From the NCBI GenBank assembly GCA_902777385.1, contig CACYTP010000003.1, positions 40,899 through 104,898 on the forward strand: 64,000 nucleotides of DNA. The letters run 5' to 3'. The notes under the pieces were generated by a model. The model was given only the letters and a program-made list of their open reading frames with translations. It searched no databases and was not told the origin of the DNA. Positions 43,605-52,674 of this stretch are shown in pieces. The first letter of the stretch is position 1. Every line of letters begins with the position of its first letter. The stretch is from an uncultured bacterium (GTDB lineage: Bacteria > Cyanobacteriota > Vampirovibrionia > Gastranaerophilales > Gastranaerophilaceae). Position numbers and translations under genes: made by a program.

Positions 43605-44434
43605 TTTTAGAAAAATTACAACAAGAAACATATCCGATAGTTAAGTGGGTTGGCGGAAAGCGTCAGCTTATGTTTGAGTTGCTAAAAAACATGCCGGAAA
43701 ACTACAATAGGTATTTTGAACCTTTTATCGGTGGTGGGGCATTATTCTTTGAGCTACAGCCAGATAATGCATATATTTCCGATATGAATGAAGAGTTAAT
43801 CAATCTTTATCAAGTTGTTAGAGATAACGTTGATGAGCTAATTACAGACCTGCAAAAACACGATATTTCAAAAGAATATTTTATGGAAATTCGTAATATT
43901 GACCGTACGGAAGAGTATAAAAATTGGTCAAATGTTAAGAAAGCAAGCCGTTTTATCTATCTGAACAGAACTTGTTTTAACGGAATGTACCGAGTAAACT
44001 CTAAAGGCGAATTTAATGTTCCGTTCGGACACTATAAAAATCCAAGAATTTTAGACGAAAATAATTTGATAAATTGCTCTAACCTATTACAGAGAACTGA
44101 AATTAAACACGTAGATTTTTCAGAAATTTTGAAAGCAGTTAAAAAAGGTGATTTTGTATATTTCGATCCTCCGTATGTACCTTTGAGTGAAACTTCAAGC
44201 TTTACCTCATATACAAAAGACGGTTTTGATATGGATATGCAATTCAAACTCAGAGATGTTTGTGATGAATTGGATTCTATGGGTGTAAAATTCTTGCTTT
44301 CAAATTCTGATACAAAATTGGTCAATGAACTATACGAAAATTACAATATCAAAAAAGTTTTTGCTTCTCGTCAGATAAATGCAAATGCAGACGGCAGAGG
44401 TAAAATTACAGAAGTTTTGGTGAGGAACTATTAA
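43595..44434 (+). CDS. Dam-like (D12 class) adenine methyltransferase
   Basis: N6-adenine methyltransferase of the Dam/DpnM family, 279 residues. KWVGGKRQL (17-25) and EPFIGGGALFF are AdoMet-binding motifs; the catalytic DPPY lies near residue 190 in FDPPYVPLSETSSFTSY, the alpha-class order. The combination of a beta-class and a D12 enzyme with a restriction gene is the DpnII/MboI layout. Starts within the end of the first methyltransferase gene and its stop overlaps the next ATG (TAATG). Confidence 0.94.
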   Translation: MAVVLEKLQQETYPIVKWVGGKRQLMFELLKNMPENYNRYFEPFIGGGALFFELQPDNAYISDMNEELINLYQVVRDNVDELITDLQKHDISKEYFMEIRNIDRTEEYKNWSNVKKASRFIYLNRTCFNGMYRVNSKGEFNVPFGHYKNPRILDENNLINCSNLLQRTEIKHVDFSEILKAVKKGDFVYFDPPYVPLSETSSFTSYTKDGFDMDMQFKLRDVCDELDSMGVKFLLSNSDTKLVNELYENYNIKKVFASRQINANADGRGKITEVLVRNY

Positions 44435-44958
44435 TGATAAAAGACGGAATTGGTGGAGGCAATACCACAACAGGATTGGTATTTGAAACAAAAGCAGATT
44501 TAAAAACATTATTAAATGGAGTAAAAAATTATTCAGTAGATAAAGACAACAATGTTCTGTACAAAGGTAAACTTGTAGGTATGATATTTGTTAAAAATGG
44601 GCTTTACAAGTTTTTAGAGAAAAATGGTGTTAATTGGAAAGATTATTTATCTAAAAAATTACTTCCTGATGATTCAATATATGTGATTTTAAACAATACA
44701 TTTTATGTTATTGAGTGTAAATATCAACAAGTGGCGGGTTCTGTTGATGAAAAATTACAAACCTGTGATTTTAAAAAGAAGCAATATAAAAGACTTTTAG
44801 CATCGTTGAATTTTGAAGTTGAATATATTTATATTTTAAACGATTGGTTTAAAAAGCCGGAATACAAAGATGTTTTAGCATATATTCATAGTGTTGGCTG
44901 TGACTATTATTTTAATTATATTCCGCTACAAAGATTGGGGCTACCAATTGAAAATTAA
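44434..44958 (+). CDS. type II restriction endonuclease, PD-(D/E)xK fold
   Basis: A 174-residue protein downstream of two methyltransferases. The N-terminal IGGGNTTTGLVFE is a motif seen in some type II enzymes. The nuclease core is visible as PDDS (residues 78-81) and, 14 residues on, ECK (94-96), matching PD-x(n)-ExK. It is much shorter than DpnII or MboI endonucleases (about 280-290 residues), so specificity may differ or the protein may represent a minimal enzyme. GAGGAA lies 10 nt before the ATG, coupled to the methyltransferase stop. Confidence 0.8.
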   Translation: MIKDGIGGGNTTTGLVFETKADLKTLLNGVKNYSVDKDNNVLYKGKLVGMIFVKNGLYKFLEKNGVNWKDYLSKKLLPDDSIYVILNNTFYVIECKYQQVAGSVDEKLQTCDFKKKQYKRLLASLNFEVEYIYILNDWFKKPEYKDVLAYIHSVGCDYYFNYIPLQRLGLPIEN

Positions 44959-45748
44959 AGAAAAGAATTTCCATACAGGACATAGTGTCAATATACCAAT
45001 TACAATTGACGATAGATTTATCAGCAACAATAGGTTAGTTGTAACTTCACCAATTATAACAAACTTAATTAATAAATTTTTCAAAAATAATGATTACAGT
45101 GAAGTTAATCCGCAACTTTGTTTACTTGGAATTGCTTCAACTATTGAAGTTTTAAATAAAAGAATCATTAATGTACAAAATAGATTTAATGACATTCAGT
45201 ATAGATTAAAAACTTATGTTCCTTTAAATCCCGTATCACCTCAAGAATTTATAGATTTTAACATAGAATTAGAACAAATTATTCACATAATTAAAAGAAT
45301 TGTTGATGAATTAATTATAATGTTTTGTATAACACACGATTTAAAAAATATTGTAAATACAAATATTATAAAATTTTATTCAATAGGAGATATGAAAAGA
45401 CGTTTGAAAAAAGATGAAAAACCATATGAAGAATTAAGAGAGCAAATAAAAACATCTATTAATTTTACAAATTTCGCATCACTTTTAACGGCTATAAATG
45501 ATTTACATAATGCGTACAAACACGATATAAATAATGTAGAATCTAGAACAATACTAGGAATGTATGAAGTAACTGCTCATGCATTGTATTCTCCATATGG
45601 AAATTTGAATAATTTAATATACATAAATTGCTCTTTTGCACAAATAATTGCTGGTTTTAATGAGTTTTTGCTTGATATTACAGATATTGAAAAATTTAGT
45701 GGCAAACATATGTATGAATATGCTGAACAATTAAGCTTGTTAAATTAA
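44948..45748 (+). CDS. unknown helical protein of the restriction operon
   Basis: About 266 residues, mostly helical, not recognised. I prefer the TTG at 44948, which has GGGG 7 nt upstream and overlaps the endonuclease gene by 11 nt; the frame opens at 44891. The C-terminal part (FASLLTAINDLHNAYKHDIN) vaguely recalls HEPN-like or abortive-infection helical proteins, but no catalytic RxxxxH motif is evident. Its coupling to the endonuclease suggests a role in restriction, control or a layered defence. Confidence 0.65.
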   Translation: MKIKEKNFHTGHSVNIPITIDDRFISNNRLVVTSPIITNLINKFFKNNDYSEVNPQLCLLGIASTIEVLNKRIINVQNRFNDIQYRLKTYVPLNPVSPQEFIDFNIELEQIIHIIKRIVDELIIMFCITHDLKNIVNTNIIKFYSIGDMKRRLKKDEKPYEELREQIKTSINFTNFASLLTAINDLHNAYKHDINNVESRTILGMYEVTAHALYSPYGNLNNLIYINCSFAQIIAGFNEFLLDITDIEKFSGKHMYEYAEQLSLLN

Positions 45749-46139
45749 TTATATTAATAAATCCAACCTTTTATAAAAATTTTTCGACCAAGAAAAATAT
45801 TGAACTTAAAAATATAAAATTTTTAATTCAACAAAACCAATGAAAAATCGTTTCAGGCGTACAAAATTCCGGAAAGGTGCAAAATCGTCAAAACTCTTTG
45901 GTAAACAGAATTAGGACACAAATGGGAACAATTTAGACTTATTGGTTCAAAAAAAGGACTTTTAGGACTGTTGAAAAGATTATTTATTGGTTGCTTCCAA
46001 CCGCCAAACTGTTTACCAACAGCAGTTTTTACCCAAAATAATCATATTAGGCGTACAAATCATCTGAGGTGAAAAAATACACCAAAATTTACATAAAAAA
46101 AAGAGAGTTCCCAAAATACTGAAACTCTCTTTTGATAAA
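45749..46139. other. intergenic region with inverted repeat
   Basis: About 390 bp with no gene. TTGGTAAACAG (45898-45908) and CTGTTTACCAA (46009-46019) form perfect 11-bp terminal inverted repeats of a 122-bp segment, and GGCGTACAAA occurs twice (near 45857 and 46051). No target-site duplication is evident. It ends with the tRNA terminator. Confidence 0.5.
46095..46133 (-). terminator. terminator of tRNA-fMet
   Basis: Minus strand: AAAGAGAGTTT and AACTCTCTTT arms around a 12-nt loop, followed by a T8 run. A strong intrinsic terminator directly after the tRNA. Confidence 0.9.
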
Positions 46140-46216
<77 letters not shown>

Positions 46217-46416
46217 ATAATATTTAATTGTATTTGCCGAAACCTTATCGACACAAATATTATGTAACGCTAAAATTTAAAAATCAACCCCCTCGATTTT
46301 TCTTATTATATCTGAATTAACCCAAAAAACGGAATTATTTATTAAATTTATAACAGTTTACTTTTACCTTTTTTTATTATACAATCGGGGAGTAGACAGA
46401 AGTGTATAACAAATAA

Positions 46417-46440
46417 GCGGGTAATTGTTTTAAGTCCCGC
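46417..46440 (+). promoter_or_regulatory. pnp leader hairpin
   Basis: GCGGG (46417-46421) pairs with CCCGC (46436-46440) 14 nt before the pnp ATG, next to the ribosome-binding site AAGGA. PNPase mRNA in enterobacteria is autoregulated through a leader stem; a similar role here is only a possibility. Confidence 0.4.
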
Positions 46441-46454
46441 AAGAAAGGAAAATT

Positions 46455-48596
46455 ATGACGATACCGGAAACTAAAAAGTTCGAAATCGAAATCGGCGGTA
46501 AAAATGTTATCGTTGAAACCGGGAAGTATGCAAATTCCACTAATGGCTCTGTAACAGTTAGATGCGGTGATACTATGTTATTTGTTCACTGTGTTGTATC
46601 TAAAGAACCTAGAGTTGGTATTGATTTCTTCCCTCTACTAATTGACTATGAAGAGAGAATGTCAGCTATCGGTCGTATTCCTGGCGGTTACAACCGTTCT
46701 GAAGGTAAATCAAGCGACAAGGCTATTCTTATTTCAAGATTGATTGACAGACCTATCAGACCTTTATTCCCTAAAGGTTACAGAAATGATATACAAATCG
46801 TTGCTCAATTGTTCAGCTACGATCAGCAAAATCAGCCTGATACATTGGCAATGTTAGGTGCATCTTGTGCTTTAATGCTTTCAGGTGCCCCTTTCGAAGG
46901 ACCTATCGGTGCTGTTAGAGTTAGTCGTGATGAAAACGGTAACTTCATTGCTAACCCAACACACCAACAAGCAGATAAATCAGATTTAGATATTGTTGTT
47001 GCCGGAACTCACGACAGCGTAATTATGGTTGAAGCAGGATGTAAGTTCGTTACGGAAGACGATATCATGAATGCGGTTGAATTCGCTCAAGGCGAAATTA
47101 AAAAACAATGTGAAGCTCAAGTTGAATTTGCTAAAATGTGCGGAGTTGAAAAAGAAGTATTCGTAAATCCTTACGATACATCCGAAATCGCTAAGATTAT
47201 TGAAGAAACTGCTCACGATATGATTCATGACGCATATCATCACTTCGATAGAGAATACAGACAAAATAAATTGGAAGAAGCTAAAAAACTTGTAAAAGAA
47301 AAAATCGAAGCTCTTCCAGAAGATCATTATATTAAGAAAATCATTGAAGAAACAGGTATTGATTTTGTTGCTGAAGAATTCAAAGCAGCAGAAAAACATG
47401 TTATGCGTGCAATGATTCTTGACGAAGGCGTGCGTGCTGACGGACGTAAATACAACGAAGTACGTCCTATCTGGTGTGAAGTAGGTGTTATTCCCAGAGC
47501 ACACGGGTCAGCAGTATTTACCAGAGGTCAAACTCAAATTCTTTCAGTTGCAACCCTCGCAGGTCCCGGTATGAAACAGGAATTGGACGGCGTTGATCCT
47601 CAAACTGAAAAAACTTATATGCACAAATATATCTTCCCGGGATTTTCTGTTGGTGAAGTTAAACCTCTCAGAGGTCCTGGCAGACGTGAAGTCGGTCACG
47701 GACATTTGGCAGAAAGAGCTAATGTTCCGGCTCTTCCGTCACAGGAAGAATTCGGCTACACAATTCGTGTAACATCTGATGTATTAGAGTCTAACGGTTC
47801 TACATCAATGGGTTCTACCTGCGGTTCTTCTATGGCATTAATGAACGCAGGCGTACCTGTTAAGTGTATGATTGGCGGTGTTGCAATGGGTATGATTAAA
47901 GAAGAAGGCTATGAACCTGTTGTATTAACCGATATTCAAGGAATTGAAGACTTCCTTGGTGATATGGACTTTAAAGTTACAGGTAATGATACAGGTATTA
48001 CAGCATTACAAATGGATATGAAAGCTAAGGGTATTCCTAATGAAACATTAAGAAGAGCTTTATTCCAGGCTAAAGAAGGCAGATTGCACATCTTATCAAA
48101 GATGAGAGAAGCTATTACTGAACCGGGACCGCTTTCACCATTTGCACCAAGTATCACTACAATGACTATTCCTGTTGAAGATATCGGAACAGTTATCGGA
48201 CCCGGCGGTAAACAAATCCGTGCAATTATTGACGCTTCAGGTGCTGAAATTGACATTCAGGATACAGGTGTAGTTACAATTACTTCTAATGATCAGGAAG
48301 GGGCTCAAATCGCAACAAGAATGATTAAAGAATTAACATTCAAACCTGAACCGGGAATGGTTGTTAAAGGTAAAGTCGTTAGAATTATTCCTATCGGAGC
48401 ATTCGTAGAACTTGCACCGGGTAAAGACGGTATGGTTCATATTTCTCAGGTTTGCAACGAAAGAATAGAAACTATCGAACCACACTTGAACGTTGGTGAT
48501 GAAGTTATCGTTAAGGTTATTAAAATCGACGACAAAGGCAGAGTCAACCTTACAATCAAGGGTGTAAGCGAAGAAGAAAAAGCTCAGTTTAACTAA
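46455..48596 (+). CDS. pnp: polyribonucleotide nucleotidyltransferase (PNPase)
   Basis: 3'-5' phosphorolytic exoribonuclease of mRNA decay, working as a trimer. Two RNase PH domains (about residues 10-230 and 315-545; the second with the FPGFSVGEV and DVLESNGSTSMGSTCG active-site region), a helical linker, a KH domain (GTVIGPGGKQIRAIID, about 575-590) and a C-terminal S1 domain (GKVVRIIPIGAFVELAPGKD). Length of 713 residues is standard. AAGGA lies 5 nt before the ATG. Confidence 0.97.
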   Translation: MTIPETKKFEIEIGGKNVIVETGKYANSTNGSVTVRCGDTMLFVHCVVSKEPRVGIDFFPLLIDYEERMSAIGRIPGGYNRSEGKSSDKAILISRLIDRPIRPLFPKGYRNDIQIVAQLFSYDQQNQPDTLAMLGASCALMLSGAPFEGPIGAVRVSRDENGNFIANPTHQQADKSDLDIVVAGTHDSVIMVEAGCKFVTEDDIMNAVEFAQGEIKKQCEAQVEFAKMCGVEKEVFVNPYDTSEIAKIIEETAHDMIHDAYHHFDREYRQNKLEEAKKLVKEKIEALPEDHYIKKIIEETGIDFVAEEFKAAEKHVMRAMILDEGVRADGRKYNEVRPIWCEVGVIPRAHGSAVFTRGQTQILSVATLAGPGMKQELDGVDPQTEKTYMHKYIFPGFSVGEVKPLRGPGRREVGHGHLAERANVPALPSQEEFGYTIRVTSDVLESNGSTSMGSTCGSSMALMNAGVPVKCMIGGVAMGMIKEEGYEPVVLTDIQGIEDFLGDMDFKVTGNDTGITALQMDMKAKGIPNETLRRALFQAKEGRLHILSKMREAITEPGPLSPFAPSITTMTIPVEDIGTVIGPGGKQIRAIIDASGAEIDIQDTGVVTITSNDQEGAQIATRMIKELTFKPEPGMVVKGKVVRIIPIGAFVELAPGKDGMVHISQVCNERIETIEPHLNVGDEVIVKVIKIDDKGRVNLTIKGVSEEEKAQFN

Positions 48597-48621
48597 TTTA
48601 AATTGAGGCAACAATTCATTA

Positions 48622-48650
48622 AAATACCGCTCAATCGAGCGGTATTTTTT
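48622..48650. terminator. terminator after pnp
   Basis: AAATACCGCTC/GAGCGGTATTT with AATC loop and a T6 run. The A run on the other side may also let it serve recJ, which converges here. Confidence 0.9.
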
Positions 48651-48695
48651 ATTAAAAGCTTACAATTTCAAAATACAAAACTTATATATACTTCC

Positions 48696-51062
48696 TTACA
48701 CTATTAATATATTTTCGAGTTCTGAAATATCATCTTCTAACAGCGATTTCTGGAACATTTCGCACTCCTCTGCCATATCTGAAATTGATTGATATTCAGC
48801 CTCATTTAATACTTCTGATATATTTTCCAATCTTTTTATACCGACTTTATAATAATCTTCCGTACGTTCAGATACTGCAATTATATCGCACTTATCAAGT
48901 AAATCCAAAAATGTTCTGACAAGTTCTATAGATTTACCAAGGAAACCTGCACAACGAATTAAATCAATTTTACCATCATTGTTATTGCAAGCAAATTTAA
49001 TCATACCTGATATTACTTTTATAAATTCTTTATCATCAAAATACTTCACTGTATAATTCATAAGATGAATAGCAGACGGAGAAGTTTGTTCCAGTATTTG
49101 CCGTAATGTTTCAATATCAGCCGGATAATCAAAAAACATTATTGCATCACACTTTATGAGATTAGTTCTTGCAATAATATTGTCATTTAAGGCTTTAAAA
49201 TTCAATAATTCGTCTTTAATTTGTCTGCTTTCTGCAAATATCTTTATATTTAATTTTGAAGACAATACATAATCATTCACCTGTTGATAAATATCAACCT
49301 TTTTTCTGTGGTCATAAATTTTTACTGTAGGTTCAATATCCAAAACTTCTTCTTTTAAATACTCTGAATGAATATCGTCTATAATCAACTGAACGGAAGT
49401 ATTCCCATTAAATTCATTAATCTGAGGATGAAAAGCAATATCCAAAGTATCACCTTCTTCTAATCCGACATCCCCTGACTGCCATTTTATACAGGTAAAT
49501 TCATACCCGTCGGACTCAACGGTTAATCTTAAATGATTTTTATTTTCACCCATCAAACGTTTTTGCCTTATCGTACAATTTTTGAGAGAAAAAACAGGAG
49601 AAGGATTGGAAGCTCCAAAAGGCTCCAACTTAGAAATCTCTTCGACTAAATCTATATTCACATCCTCCGGAGATAAATCTAAATCAATATTAATAAAAGG
49701 TTTTAACGTCTTACCGTTCATAATTTCTTTTACTATACGGTTAAGATTATCTTTAACACTTTTAAAAGGAGTTTTTTCGGGAGTAAAAGACAAGCCCGCT
49801 GCAAGTGAATGACCGCCAAAACCGTCCAGCATATCTCCGATAGAACTTATAACCTCATAAAGATGTACACCCTCAATACTTCGTGCGGAACACTTTATCT
49901 GTTTTGTTTCCTCGGAGTAAGTCATCAAAAAAGCAGGTTTATAATACTTTTCGACAAGTTTAGATGCAACTATACCAATTATCCCGACAGACCAGTTCGG
50001 ACTAAATAAAACAATCGCAGGATTTTTATTTCCTTCTTTCTGAACCATATCGTCTGCCTGAGCAAAAACATCCTGACAAAGCGTTTGTCTGATTTTATTT
50101 AGCTCATTTAAAGTTTGTATGGCCATTTCTATTTCCTGTTTATTATCGGAAATCAGCAATTTTACGGCAGCTTCAACCGTTTCAAGTCTGCCTGAAGCAT
50201 TAATCCTTGGTGCAACACCAAATGCGATAGTTTCAGAAGTCAACCCTTTTGACAAATCATATCCCGCAGACTCTATCAGCCTTTTTAAGCCATAATGTTT
50301 TCCTTTAGATATGAGTTCTAAACCCTTAATAACTAAATATCGGTTCTCTCCGATTAACGGAACAACATCTGCAACCGTTCCTACGGCAACATAAGGCAAT
50401 ATCTCCGAAATAAATTCTGTTTTACCATAATAATTTAACAATCCCTGTGCAAGTTTAAATGCAACGCCAACCCCTGCAAGAGATGCTAAAAATTTAATTT
50501 GCTTTGCAGATAAATTTTCATCGAGAGCGTTCGGGGATTTCGGATTAATAATCGCATAGGCATTAGGCAAAATTTCAGGTGCTTCATGGTGATCGGTTAT
50601 GATTACATCAATCTTAAAGCTGTTTATAAAATTTATTTCATCAACATTACTTATACCGCAGTCAACAGATATAATAAGCTTAGGTTTAAGAGCTGACATA
50701 AGTTTTACAATAGCCTTTGTATCAAAGCCATGACCTTCTTTTTCTCTATCCGGAATAAAATAATTTACATTAGCTCCCAGATAAGTAAGGGTCCTGTATA
50801 ATAAAGATGTAGATGTAACTCCGTCTGCATCAAAATCACCGTAAATAACAATCTTTTCATTATTTTCTACAGCTTTTACTATTCTGTCAACACTTTTTGA
50901 CATATCACAAAAAGCCTCGGGCTGAGTAAGCTTCATTTCTAACGGATTAAGAAACTCATTTATATCGTCTTCCGTCTCAATTCCCCTTGAAATAAGCAAA
51001 CGTTTTACTAACGATTTTTCATTATTCTCTGTCTTATTATATACCCAATCTTTTACTGTCAT
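48696..51062 (-). CDS. recJ: single-stranded-DNA-specific exonuclease RecJ
   Basis: 5'-3' ssDNA exonuclease of recombination and mismatch repair. DHH-family motifs: IYGDFDADGVTST (about residues 77-89), SVDCGISN, VIITDHHEAP, and the DHHA1 region with DGFGGHSLAAGLSF (the GGH motif). The 788 residues exceed the about 570 of E. coli RecJ; the extra C-terminal part (from about 560) resembles the extension seen in Firmicute RecJ. AGGTG precedes the ATG at 51062. Confidence 0.95.
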   Translation of the reverse strand: MTVKDWVYNKTENNEKSLVKRLLISRGIETEDDINEFLNPLEMKLTQPEAFCDMSKSVDRIVKAVENNEKIVIYGDFDADGVTSTSLLYRTLTYLGANVNYFIPDREKEGHGFDTKAIVKLMSALKPKLIISVDCGISNVDEINFINSFKIDVIITDHHEAPEILPNAYAIINPKSPNALDENLSAKQIKFLASLAGVGVAFKLAQGLLNYYGKTEFISEILPYVAVGTVADVVPLIGENRYLVIKGLELISKGKHYGLKRLIESAGYDLSKGLTSETIAFGVAPRINASGRLETVEAAVKLLISDNKQEIEMAIQTLNELNKIRQTLCQDVFAQADDMVQKEGNKNPAIVLFSPNWSVGIIGIVASKLVEKYYKPAFLMTYSEETKQIKCSARSIEGVHLYEVISSIGDMLDGFGGHSLAAGLSFTPEKTPFKSVKDNLNRIVKEIMNGKTLKPFINIDLDLSPEDVNIDLVEEISKLEPFGASNPSPVFSLKNCTIRQKRLMGENKNHLRLTVESDGYEFTCIKWQSGDVGLEEGDTLDIAFHPQINEFNGNTSVQLIIDDIHSEYLKEEVLDIEPTVKIYDHRKKVDIYQQVNDYVLSSKLNIKIFAESRQIKDELLNFKALNDNIIARTNLIKCDAIMFFDYPADIETLRQILEQTSPSAIHLMNYTVKYFDDKEFIKVISGMIKFACNNNDGKIDLIRCAGFLGKSIELVRTFLDLLDKCDIIAVSERTEDYYKVGIKRLENISEVLNEAEYQSISDMAEECEMFQKSLLEDDISELENILIV

Positions 51063-51126
51063 ACCAACACCTGCTATCCCTATAATATCATGGTAGCACG
51101 AAACAAGAATCTAAGCAATTTAATAA

Positions 51127-52674
51127 CTAAGAATTATCTCTTAAATTCTTGCGAGCTCTATGCTCTTCTTCTAATCTTTTTTGTCTGAAACCATACATAA
51201 CGTATATTAATAACCCTACTAAAAGCCATATACCAAAGTACATTGAAGATGTTTTAATGGTTTTTAAGGTAACAACCATAAGAAAAGAACAAATCAATAT
51301 ACCGGCAATCGGAAACCAAGGGCAAAACGGAACTTTGAACGGTCTTGGTCTGTCAGGTTCACGTTTTCTCAATATCAATACTGCAATACAGATTATAATA
51401 AATGAAGTAAAGGTACCAAAATTACATAATTCAGCTGAGATTTTTAAATCCATAAATAAACCGCACAAAATAACTATTAAACCGGAAATCCATGTCATAA
51501 CATGCGGGGTTTTATATTTTTTATGAATTAATCTCCAAGATTTAGGTAAAAATCTGTCACGGCTTATTGCGTACAATATTCTTGTTGTACCAAGTTGATA
51601 TACAAGCAGCACGGTCGTTAAAGCACACAAAGCACCTACCGAAATAAGTCCGGAGAACCAATCCTTACCAATATAACTCATTGCATGAGCAATAGGTGCC
51701 ATATTATTTATTTTTGAAATAGGAACTATTCCTGTCAATACAAGTGCAACACAAACATACAATATAGTACAAATAATTAATGTACCTAAAATTGCAACCG
51801 GTAAATCTCGCTGAGGATTTTCGGTTTCTTCTGCAGTTGTAGATATTGCATCAAAACCGATATATGCAAAGAAAATCAAAAAAGCACCCATAACTATTCC
51901 GGAAGGATCTGTCGGAAAGAAAGGTACCCAATTTTCAGGCTTTACATAAAATGCACCAACAACTATGAATGACAAAATCATAAACATATTTACGCCCACC
52001 ATAATTGAGGCAAACCTTGTTGACTCTTTAATACCGCGAACAAGTAAGATTGTTAACAATAATACTATAATTACAGCAGGTAAACTGACGACAATCGGAA
52101 TTTTATCAAATAAATAAGGAACTTTATCGTGTATATCCCAACCATTAGCGGTACAGATATTATTAACCGTAGTATAATCATACCTTAGCCACAAAGGAAA
52201 ATTCAAGACAAAATCCGGCATATATTGTTTGAACCCTTTTAGTAAATGAATAAAATATCCGGTCCAGGCATTTGCAACCGTAATATTGCCAATTGCATAC
52301 TCTAACATTAATATCCAACCCACCATCCATGCCATAAATTCGCCCATAGTAGCATAGGTATAAGTATAAGCACTACCTGCAACAGGAATCATCGCAGCAA
52401 TTTCAGAATAACATAAAGCTGAAAATACACACGCTATAGCAGCCAATACCATTGATATTACAATAGCAGGACCTGCTCCGGCATTTTCAGGGCTGCCCGT
52501 TATAGCAGTACCTATAATTGTAAAAATTCCGGTACCAACAACTGCACCAATACCAATAACAATCAAGTCAAAAACATTCAGAGTTTTTTTTAGTTCTGTT
52601 TTCTTACTTGTTGCAATAAGTTCGTCAGTACTACGTCTTGTTAGGGCTTTCTCTATTATAGTTTTTATATTCAT
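51127..52674 (-). CDS. amino acid permease (APC superfamily)
   Basis: A 515-residue transporter with 12 or more hydrophobic helices. The N-terminal GIGAVVGTGIFTIIGTAI is the APC substrate-binding helix 1; ALCYSEIAAMIPVAGSAYTY and FFAYIGFDAISTTAEETENP are family signatures of the cationic amino acid transporter-like (CAT/YfnA) group. Substrate not determinable by eye. Its ATG overlaps the stop of the upstream paralogue (TAATG), so the two are translated together. Confidence 0.93.
   Translation of the reverse strand: MNIKTIIEKALTRRSTDELIATSKKTELKKTLNVFDLIVIGIGAVVGTGIFTIIGTAITGSPENAGAGPAIVISMVLAAIACVFSALCYSEIAAMIPVAGSAYTYTYATMGEFMAWMVGWILMLEYAIGNITVANAWTGYFIHLLKGFKQYMPDFVLNFPLWLRYDYTTVNNICTANGWDIHDKVPYLFDKIPIVVSLPAVIIVLLLTILLVRGIKESTRFASIMVGVNMFMILSFIVVGAFYVKPENWVPFFPTDPSGIVMGAFLIFFAYIGFDAISTTAEETENPQRDLPVAILGTLIICTILYVCVALVLTGIVPISKINNMAPIAHAMSYIGKDWFSGLISVGALCALTTVLLVYQLGTTRILYAISRDRFLPKSWRLIHKKYKTPHVMTWISGLIVILCGLFMDLKISAELCNFGTFTSFIIICIAVLILRKREPDRPRPFKVPFCPWFPIAGILICSFLMVVTLKTIKTSSMYFGIWLLVGLLIYVMYGFRQKRLEEEHRARKNLRDNS

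Noticed and set aside
26586..46139. One large integrative element from tRNA-Glu to tRNA-fMet
   Set aside because: Core genes (rnpA, rpmH, proC) lie inside, there is no integrase or recombinase, and the tRNA-end repeats are only 280 bp apart.
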